57,798 nucleotides of DNA from an uncultured Prevotella sp. (GTDB taxonomy: Bacteria > Bacteroidota > Bacteroidia > Bacteroidales > Bacteroidaceae), in contig CALBLK010000082.1 of assembly GCA_937895845.1 (NCBI GenBank), forward strand, positions 1 through 57,798. The letters are read 5' to 3'. The translations under genes were made by a program, and so were the position numbers. Of this stretch, positions 50,934-57,798 are shown one piece after another. The stretch's first letter is position 1. The number at the start of each line of letters is the position of its first letter. The notes under the pieces were generated by a model. That model was given only the letters and a program-made list of their open reading frames with translations. It had not been told where the DNA came from and ran no database searches.

Positions 50934-51869
50934 CTAATGGCGATGCCGCCCGATGTGGAGGCGCGGAAAGAGCTTGCGCAGCCGCAGCAGGGCGGCGGAC
51001 ACGCTGCCACCGGCCACCACCAGGCTCACGGCGCCGATGATGAGCGCCATGCCCAGGCAGATGCGCGGGGTGAGCCGCTCGCCAAACACCGTCACGCCAA
51101 ACAGCACGGCCGTGAGCGGCTCGAGGGCGCCGAGAATGGCCGTGGGCGTGGAGCCGATGCACTGGATGGCCGCCGTGGTGCAGAGCAGCGAGATGGCCGT
51201 TGGAAAGAGGGCCAGCGCCAGCAGGTTGCCCCACAGCCACCAGCGCGTGGGCAGCTGGAACACGCCTTCGGCAGCCACGGCGCAGGCAAACAGGGCCACG
51301 CCGCAGGCAATGACATAGAACGTGATGGTGAGGGTGGGCACATCGCGGAGCCTGGTCTGGTTGACGCCAACGATGTACACGGCATACGACACCGCCGACA
51401 CCAGCACGAAGAGCGTGCCGGCGAGGCTCAGGGTCGTTCCGTCGCCGCTGCGGTAGAGCAGGCTGATGCCCGCCAGGGCCGCCGTGACGCAGACCACGGT
51501 CTGCACCGTGAGCCGCTCCTTGAAGAACACGCTCATGATGAGGGCCACCAGGATGGGGTAGACAAAGAGCAGGGTCGAGGCGATGCCCGCGTCCATATAG
51601 TTGTAGCTGCGGAACAGCGTGTAGGACGACACGGCGAACAGCAGTCCGAACAGCAAGACGGGAGCCACGTTGCGGCGTTCGAGCCGGAAGCTGCGGCCGC
51701 GGCTTCTCACCATCAGGGCGATGATGGGGAGCGCGAACAGGTAGCGGAAGAAGAGCACCGAGGCGGGGTGCATGCCGTCGGCATAGAGGGGCAGGCAGAA
51801 CAGCGGGTTCATGCCGTAGGTCGCGGCGGCGACGGCCCCCAGCGCATAGCCCTTGACAGTCTTGTTCAT
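50934..51869 (-). CDS. EamA/DMT-family transporter
   Basis: Ten-helix inner-membrane protein of 311 residues built from two five-helix EamA repeats: GAVAAATYGMNPLFCLPLYA, then DAGIASTLLFVYPILVALIM at the end of the first, and STPTAILGALEPLTAVLFGV at the end of the second. Members export metabolites or amino acids; substrate unknown. The start MNKTVKG (51869) is preferred; MALKHRG (51890) would overlap the murF stop. It is 11 nt after murF and so likely read from the same promoter. Confidence 0.9.
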   Translation of the reverse strand: MNKTVKGYALGAVAAATYGMNPLFCLPLYADGMHPASVLFFRYLFALPIIALMVRSRGRSFRLERRNVAPVLLFGLLFAVSSYTLFRSYNYMDAGIASTLLFVYPILVALIMSVFFKERLTVQTVVCVTAALAGISLLYRSGDGTTLSLAGTLFVLVSAVSYAVYIVGVNQTRLRDVPTLTITFYVIACGVALFACAVAAEGVFQLPTRWWLWGNLLALALFPTAISLLCTTAAIQCIGSTPTAILGALEPLTAVLFGVTVFGERLTPRICLGMALIIGAVSLVVAGGSVSAALLRLRKLFPRLHIGRHRH

Positions 51870-51880
51870 GCCGCGGTGTT

Positions 51881-53176
<1,296 letters not shown>

Positions 53177-53198
53177 AAGCATCGTTTGTTGTCGGGTG

Positions 53199-53206
53199 CA
53201 AAAGTA
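53199..53206 (-). promoter_or_regulatory. Promoter -7 element of murF
   Basis: TACTTTTG on the minus strand, 16-22 nt from the possible murF starts. Confidence 0.62.
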
Positions 53207-53381
53207 CACTTTTTCCATTTAAAAGTATTTGGTTCATACGTGAAAATCATGCTAAGAGGCACTCTGAAATTTCACCCCAAACAGCGGCCTTTCCGTTCCA
53301 GCGACCTGTTCGGCCTTGTTTTCAAAGGGCTTGGCGCAGCTTATTTTACGAGAAAAGGGTTCCTTTCTCACAGTTTTTGTG

Positions 53382-53389
53382 TACATTTG
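53382..53389 (+). promoter_or_regulatory. Promoter -7 element of folP
   Basis: TACATTTG, 27 nt ahead of the folP start. The preceding stretch 53207-53381 shows no gene or repeat. Confidence 0.62.
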
Positions 53390-53416
53390 CACGCATTCAG
53401 ACAATTTCAGCACACC

Positions 53417-54292
53417 ATGTTACAGCCAACAGACTACACCATCAATGCCAACGGCCGGCTGATAGACCTCTCGAGGCCGCAGGTGATGGGCATCATGAAC
53501 GTCACGCCCGACTCCTTCTACGCCGGCAGCCGCAAGCAGACGGAGCGCGAGATGGCCGAACGCGCCAACCAGATTGTGGCCGAGGGGGGCACGATGATCG
53601 ACGTGGGGGCCTTTTCCACGCGCCCGGGTGCGCCCCAGGTCAGCGAGCAGGAGGAGATGGAGCGCCTCAGGCGGGGCCTCGCCGCAGTGCGGCGCGAGCA
53701 GCCCGGCGCCGTGGTGAGCGTCGACACGTTCCGCCCCGACGTGGCCCGCATGGCCGTCGAGGAGTTTGGCGCAGCCATCATCAACGACGTGAGCGAGGGC
53801 AACGTCAACGGCGCCTTCGGCGGCACCCGCGGCCCGGGGGCGGAAGCCGAGCAGACCGGCGCCGGCGGCTACCCCGCCATGTTCCGCATGATGGGCCGCC
53901 TCAAGGTACCTTATATATTGATGTCGGTGAAGCCCGGTGTCAGCGAGATGCTGGCGGCCTTCAGCGCCGAGGTGCAGCAGCTGCGCGACCTCGGGGTGCG
54001 CGACATCATCCTCGACCCCGGCTTCGGCTTCGGCAAGACCCTTGAGCAGAACTACCGGCTGCTGGCCCACCTTGACCGTCTCCACGCGCTGCGCCTGCCC
54101 CTGCTGGTCGGCGTGTCGCGCAAGTCGATGGTGTTCAGACTGCTGGGCGGGTCGCCCGACACCGCCCTCAACGGCACCACCGCCGTGCACACCCTGGCGC
54201 TGGCCCGGGGGGCGGCCATCCTCCGCGCCCACGACGTGCGCGAGGCGGTGGAGTGCGTGAAGATATATACAGCAATGGCGGATGCGGGATGA
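53417..54292 (+). CDS. folP: Dihydropteroate synthase
   Basis: Folate enzyme of 291 residues joining dihydropterin pyrophosphate to p-aminobenzoate; target of sulfonamides. VMGIMNVTPDSFYAGS is loop 1, MIDVGAFSTRPGAPQVSEQE loop 2, IINDVSEGN the pterin site, and DIILDPGFGFGKTLEQNYRL plus VGVSRKSM complete the active site. A short Gly/Ala/Glu-rich insertion (TRGPGAEAEQTGAGG) after the pterin strand is unusual but common-looking for this lineage. Starts 35 nt before the cdaA start in terms of its stop, so the two are likely co-transcribed. Confidence 0.95.
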   Translation: MLQPTDYTINANGRLIDLSRPQVMGIMNVTPDSFYAGSRKQTEREMAERANQIVAEGGTMIDVGAFSTRPGAPQVSEQEEMERLRRGLAAVRREQPGAVVSVDTFRPDVARMAVEEFGAAIINDVSEGNVNGAFGGTRGPGAEAEQTGAGGYPAMFRMMGRLKVPYILMSVKPGVSEMLAAFSAEVQQLRDLGVRDIILDPGFGFGKTLEQNYRLLAHLDRLHALRLPLLVGVSRKSMVFRLLGGSPDTALNGTTAVHTLALARGAAILRAHDVREAVECVKIYTAMADAG

Positions 54293-54326
54293 TTCTTCAT
54301 CCTTCATTCATAATTCTTCATTAAAT

Positions 54327-55103
54327 ATGTTCTTCGACTTCGGACTTAAAGACATCATCGACATCTTCCTTGTGGCGCTGATACTCTTCTATGTGTACAG
54401 GCTGATGAAAGAGTCGCGCTCGCTCAATGTCTTCATCGGCATCATGGTGTTTGTCGTGCTGTGGCTGTTCGTCTCCCAGATTATGGAGATGCGCCTGCTC
54501 GGCTCCATCATGGACAAGCTCGTCAGCGTCGGGGTCATCGGCCTCATCATCATCTTCCAGGAGGACATCCGCAAGTTCCTCTACAACGTGGGCGCCCACC
54601 AGCGCATGCGGCTGCTGGCGCGCATTTTCTCGTCCGACAGGATGTCGGGCAAGGCGGTCGACAAGGAGGCCATCATGTCTGTGGTGCTGGCCTGCATGAG
54701 CATGAGCAAGCGCAAGGAGGGCGCGCTCATCGTCATCGAGCGCAGCACGCCGCTCACCGAGATAGCCGACACCGGCGACAAGATTGACGCCAACATCAAC
54801 CAGCGGCTCATCGAAAACATCTTCTTCAAGAACTCGCCCCTGCACGACGGCGCCATGATTATCGCCCACAAGCGCATACTGGCCGCCGGCTGCATCCTGC
54901 CTGTGAGCCACAACCTTGACATTCCCAAGGAGCTGGGGCTGCGCCACCGCGCCGCCATGGGCATCTCGCAGCAGAGCGACGCCATCGCCATCGTGGTGAG
55001 CGAGGAGACCGGCGGCATCTCGGTGGCCATCCACGGCGACTTCCAGCTGCGCCTGTCGGCCGAGAAGCTGGAGAGCATCCTCACACTGGAAAAGGCCTTC
55101 TGA
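54327..55103 (+). CDS. cdaA: Membrane diadenylate cyclase (CdaA/DacA type)
   Basis: Makes c-di-AMP from two ATP, at the inner membrane. Three N-terminal helices (about 10-75: DIFLVALILFYVYRLM, VFIGIMVFVVLWLFVS and LVSVGVIGLIIIF) precede the DAC domain. The catalytic D174-G175-A176 (NSPLHDGAMII) and R206-H207-R208 (LGLRHRAAMG) are intact. 258 residues, normal for the Bacteroidota enzyme. The start follows folP by 34 nt of AT-rich sequence; this folP-cdaA pairing is conserved in the phylum. Confidence 0.96.
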   Translation: MFFDFGLKDIIDIFLVALILFYVYRLMKESRSLNVFIGIMVFVVLWLFVSQIMEMRLLGSIMDKLVSVGVIGLIIIFQEDIRKFLYNVGAHQRMRLLARIFSSDRMSGKAVDKEAIMSVVLACMSMSKRKEGALIVIERSTPLTEIADTGDKIDANINQRLIENIFFKNSPLHDGAMIIAHKRILAAGCILPVSHNLDIPKELGLRHRAAMGISQQSDAIAIVVSEETGGISVAIHGDFQLRLSAEKLESILTLEKAF

Positions 55104-55208
55104 CCCCGCCACGCCCGCAGCAGGGGGCCGGAAAGGCCTGTGCGGGGCACGTTCTGCCTGGAGCCGCCCGGAACGGAAACCTTTACGCATGAAAATTGAA
55201 AAAATACG

Positions 55209-55240
55209 CCAAACGGCCCTTTCCGTTTGGATATTTTTAT
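55209..55240 (+). terminator. Hairpin between cdaA and pta
   Basis: CCAAACGG (55209-55216) and CCGTTTGG (55223-55230) followed by ATATTTTTAT. It may end the folP-cdaA transcript; it touches the pta promoter element. Confidence 0.5.
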
Positions 55241-55241
55241 A

Positions 55242-55249
55242 TACTTTTG
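55242..55249 (+). promoter_or_regulatory. Promoter -7 element of pta
   Basis: TACTTTTG, about 41 nt ahead of the pta start. Confidence 0.65.
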
Positions 55250-55290
55250 CAAAGTAGGAATTGCAAAACACATCATACAAACAAACAACT

Positions 55291-56301
55291 ATGGATTTAG
55301 TACAACAAATCATTGAGCGCGCCAAGAGCAACAGGCAGCGCATCGTGCTCCCCGAAGCCACAGAGGAGCGCACTCTGAGAGCAGCCGACAGGGTGCTCGC
55401 CGACGGGGTGGCCGACCTCATCCTGATTGGCAACCCCGGCGAAATCGGCAGCCTGGCCGCCAAGTGGGGGCTCGCCCACATCGGCAAGGCCACCGTCATT
55501 GACCCCGAGAACAACCCCAAGAGCGAGGAGTATGCCACCCTGCTGGCCGAGCTGCGCAAGAAGAAGGGCATGACCATCGGGCAGGCGCGCGAGCTGGTGA
55601 AGAACCCGCTCTACCTGGGCTGCATGATTATCAAGACCGAGGGCGCCGACGGACAGATCTCCGGCGCGCTGAGCACCACGGGCGACACACTGCGCCCCGC
55701 CCTTCAGATTATCAAGTGCGCCCCGGGCATCAGCTGTGTGAGCGGCGCCATGCTGCTCATCACGCAGAAGCCCGAGTACGGCGAGAACGGCATCCTTGTG
55801 ATGGGCGACGTGGCCGTAACCCCGGTGCCCGACGCCGCGCAGCTGGCCCAGATAGCCGTGTGTACGGCCCGGACAGCCCGCAGCGTGGCCGGATTCGCCG
55901 AGCCCCGCGTGGCCATGCTGAGCTTCTCGACCAAGGGCAGCGCCAAGCACGAGGTGATTGACAAGGTGGTCGAGGCCACACGGCTGGCCAGGGAGCTTGA
56001 CCCCGCGCTGAAGGTTGACGGCGAGCTGCAGGCCGACGCCGCGCTCGTGCCCGCCGTGGGCGCCAGGAAGGCGCCGGGCAGCGACATCGCCGGCCATGCC
56101 AACGTGCTCGTCGTGCCCAACCTCGAGGTGGGCAACATCTCCTACAAGCTCGTGGAGCGGCTCGGCGGCGCAGTGGCCCTCGGCCCCATCCTCCAGGGCA
56201 TCGCGCGCCCCGTCAACGACCTCAGCCGCGGCTGCTCGGTCGACGACATCTACAAGATGGTGGCTATCACGGCCTGCCAGGCCATGGATGCGAAGAAATA
56301 A
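55291..56301 (+). CDS. pta: Phosphate acetyltransferase
   Basis: Converts acetyl-CoA and phosphate to acetyl phosphate; with AckA it yields ATP and acetate in fermentation. 336 residues, the short (class I) form without the N-terminal DRTGG domains of the E. coli protein. RIVLPEATEERTLRAADRVL, GALSTTGDTLRPALQIIK, MLSFSTKGSAKH and VGNISYKLVERLGGAVALGP are family motifs. The start MDLVQQII follows AT-rich leader sequence. Confidence 0.96.
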   Translation: MDLVQQIIERAKSNRQRIVLPEATEERTLRAADRVLADGVADLILIGNPGEIGSLAAKWGLAHIGKATVIDPENNPKSEEYATLLAELRKKKGMTIGQARELVKNPLYLGCMIIKTEGADGQISGALSTTGDTLRPALQIIKCAPGISCVSGAMLLITQKPEYGENGILVMGDVAVTPVPDAAQLAQIAVCTARTARSVAGFAEPRVAMLSFSTKGSAKHEVIDKVVEATRLARELDPALKVDGELQADAALVPAVGARKAPGSDIAGHANVLVVPNLEVGNISYKLVERLGGAVALGPILQGIARPVNDLSRGCSVDDIYKMVAITACQAMDAKK

Positions 56302-56318
56302 AAATAGTGTTGAATGAC

Positions 56319-56472
56319 GAATGTTGAATGACAATGGTTGCGCTTCGCGCAATTAAATAATGACTGAATGACAAATTGAATGAGCGATTTTGGCAGTCTG
56401 ATTGCCTGTGACCCAATTTTTCATTGTCCATTTGTCATTGTGCAACGCACAATAGCTTGTCATTCAACATTC
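56319..56472. repeat. Long imperfect inverted repeat between pta and ackA
   Basis: GAATGTTGAATGACAA (56319-56334) is the exact inverse of TTGTCATTCAACATTC (56457-56472). Inside, TGCGCTTCGCGCA-type and TGCAACGCACA segments and AATGACAAATT/AATGACAAATGG-like stretches also oppose each other, so the 154-nt gap could fold almost end to end. It is AT-rich compared with the flanking genes. Confidence 0.65.
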
Positions 56473-56490
56473 AAAACACGTAAATGTCAA

Positions 56491-57684
56491 ATGAAAATAT
56501 TGGTATTAAACTGCGGCTCGTCATCCATCAAGTACGCCCTGTACGACATGGACAGCCGCTCGGTGATGACCTCGGGCGGCGCTGAGCGCGTGGGCCTCGA
56601 CGGCGCGTTTGTGAAAGTGAAGCTGGCCAACGGCGAGAAGAGGCAGATTATGCACGACATCCCCGAGCACACCGAGGGCGTGAAGTTCATCTTCAGCCTG
56701 CTCACCGACCCCGGGATTGGTGTCATCAAGAGCCTGAAGGAGATTGACGCCGTGGGCCACCGCATGGTGCACGGCGGCGAGAAGTTCAACAAGAGTGTGG
56801 TGCTCACCGACGAGGTGATCAAGGAGTTCGAGGCCTGCAGCGATCTGGCCCCCCTGCACAACCCGGCCAACCTCAAGGGCGTGAGGGCCGTGAGCGAGCT
56901 GATGCCCGGCCTGCCGCAGGTGGGCGTGTTCGACACCGCCTTCCACCAGACCATGCCGGCCAAGGCCTACATGTATGCCATCCCCTACGAGCTGTACAGC
57001 AAGTACGGCGTGCGCCGCTACGGCTTCCACGGCACGAGCCACCGCTATGTGTCGGCCCGCGTGTGCGAGTACCTTGGGGTGAAGGCCGAAGACAGGCGCA
57101 TCATCACCTGCCACATCGGCAACGGAGGCTCCGTGGCTGCCGTATGCCACGGCAAGTGCGTTGACACCTCGATGGGCCTCACGCCCCTTGAGGGACTGAT
57201 GATGGGCACCCGCTCGGGCGACATCGACGGCGGCGCCGTGGCTTTCATCGAGAAAAAGCTGGGACTTGACGCCGACGGCATCTCCAACCTGCTCAACAAG
57301 AAGAGCGGCCTGATGGGCGTCACCGGCATCTCCAGCGACATGCGCGAGATTGACGCCGCCGCCAAGAAGGGTGACGAGCGGGCCATCCTGGCCCTTGACA
57401 TGTACTTCTACCGCATCAAGAAGTACATCGGGGCCTATGCCGCCGCAATGGGCGGGGCCGACATCATCGTGTTCACCGCCGGCGTTGGCGAGAACCAGGC
57501 CAACATGCGCGAGAGCGTGTGCAAGGGCATGGAGTGGATGGGCGTCAAGTTTGACGCTGCCAAGAACAGCACTGTCCATGGCGAGGAGGCGGTCATCTCC
57601 GCCCCCGACTCCAAGGTCACCGTGGTTGTCGTCCCCACCGACGAGGAGCTGATGATTGCCACCGACACCATGAACCTGCTCTGA
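56491..57684 (+). CDS. ackA: Acetate kinase
   Basis: Makes ATP from acetyl phosphate. 397 residues, full length. The start MKILVLNCGSSSIKYALYDM contains the ASKHA-fold phosphate loop; GHRMVHGGEKF, RYGFHGTSHRYVS, CHIGNGGSVAAV and DTSMGLTPLEGLMMGTRSGD are the substrate and ATP-binding blocks. An upstream in-frame start (56380) lies within the inverted repeat and is rejected. It is separated from pta by the repeat rather than being tightly coupled. Confidence 0.97.
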   Translation: MKILVLNCGSSSIKYALYDMDSRSVMTSGGAERVGLDGAFVKVKLANGEKRQIMHDIPEHTEGVKFIFSLLTDPGIGVIKSLKEIDAVGHRMVHGGEKFNKSVVLTDEVIKEFEACSDLAPLHNPANLKGVRAVSELMPGLPQVGVFDTAFHQTMPAKAYMYAIPYELYSKYGVRRYGFHGTSHRYVSARVCEYLGVKAEDRRIITCHIGNGGSVAAVCHGKCVDTSMGLTPLEGLMMGTRSGDIDGGAVAFIEKKLGLDADGISNLLNKKSGLMGVTGISSDMREIDAAAKKGDERAILALDMYFYRIKKYIGAYAAAMGGADIIVFTAGVGENQANMRESVCKGMEWMGVKFDAAKNSTVHGEEAVISAPDSKVTVVVVPTDEELMIATDTMNLL

Positions 57685-57703
57685 CACTTGTCCCGCAAAA
57701 GAC

Positions 57704-57737
57704 AAATCATCCCGGCGGCACTCCGTCGGGATGATTT
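57704..57737 (+). terminator. Terminator of ackA
   Basis: AAATCATCCCGGCGG (57704-57718) pairs with CCGTCGGGATGATTT (57723-57737) with one mismatch; the 3' arm ends in TTT and CGTTT follows. Confidence 0.8.
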
Positions 57738-57743
57738 TCGTTT

Positions 57744-57798
57744 ATCCCAAATCGGTCATTAGATTTCGCCCCGGGTTGCTGTTTGTTTCGTGCAGCTT
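57744..57798 (+). repeat. Left end of another MITE-like element, cut by the window edge
   Basis: ATCCCAAATCGGTCATTAGA and the following bases to the window end match 24794-24848 with only a few substitutions. The element begins six bases after the ackA terminator. Confidence 0.75.

Noticed and set aside
50309..51010. A 233-codon minus-strand frame between rpmH and the DMT transporter
   Set aside because: It overlaps the transporter's end and the second copy of the ~400-bp repeat, has odd composition and no promoter or family resemblance.

Overview
The window is a stretch of a GC-rich (by eye about 60% or more) Bacteroidales chromosome, probably Prevotellaceae-like. This is inferred from the gene set (GldH, a C-terminal type IX secretion sorting tail on at least one large exported protein and probably two others, RicT/HolB/GldH synteny, a rod-shape operon behind purH, a propeller sensor-regulator) and from many copies of the Bacteroidota promoter element TAnnTTTG about 10-90 nt ahead of genes. 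No rRNA, tRNA or CRISPR array was seen.

Layout. 0.1-2 kb: a secreted double GH43 enzyme. 2.2-10 kb: gpmI, a 1,445-residue exported adhesin-like protein and a sodium-dependent transporter. 10-14.4 kb: a VanZ-like membrane protein facing an operon of acyl-CoA synthetase, prfB (without the usual programmed frameshift), a 47-residue membrane protein and a CYTH phosphatase. 14.5-22.9 kb: an M20 deacylase, then two tandem GH30 glycosidases read from behind a membrane-bound propeller/AraC regulator that has no kinase domain. 23-24.7 kb: a visibly AT-richer restriction-modification island with an intact C5 cytosine methyltransferase and a frameshifted endonuclease. 25.2-28.2 kb: sufT-like, lpxH and a two-gene split 5'-nucleotidase. 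28.4-35.9 kb: rplS, a stand-alone AICAR formyltransferase, a small basic protein, a large exported protein, an MFS exporter, and a stand-alone IMP cyclohydrolase, so the usual fused PurH is split between two loci about 5 kb apart. 36-41.9 kb: mreB-mreC-mreD-mrdA-rodA. 41.9-49.8 kb on the minus strand: metF-holB-ricT-gldH, ltaE, radC, a glycosyltransferase and efp. 50-57.7 kb: rpmH, a DMT transporter, murF, folP-cdaA, pta and ackA.

Most of the window is housekeeping: wall synthesis and shape (murF, mre/mrdA/rodA, lpxH), purine and folate one-carbon metabolism (the two PurH halves, metF, folP, ltaE), translation (rplS, rpmH, prfB, efp), c-di-AMP synthesis (cdaA) and acetate fermentation (pta-ackA). 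The accessory layer is glycan degradation (GH43, two GH30 and their regulator) and the R-M island.

The least explained material is between genes. At least three families of dispersed, hairpin-rich repeats occur: (i) a MITE-like 196-bp element with 20-bp terminal inverted repeats at 24.8 kb and partial copies at 3.8, 10.6, 34.0 and 57.7 kb; (ii) a roughly 400-bp element with copies in opposite orientation at 33.55-33.95 and 50.31-50.75 kb; (iii) a 66-bp-period repeat carrying a promoter element and nested hairpins at 0 and 25.1 kb. No clear new protein system was found; these repeat families are the best candidates for something undescribed.
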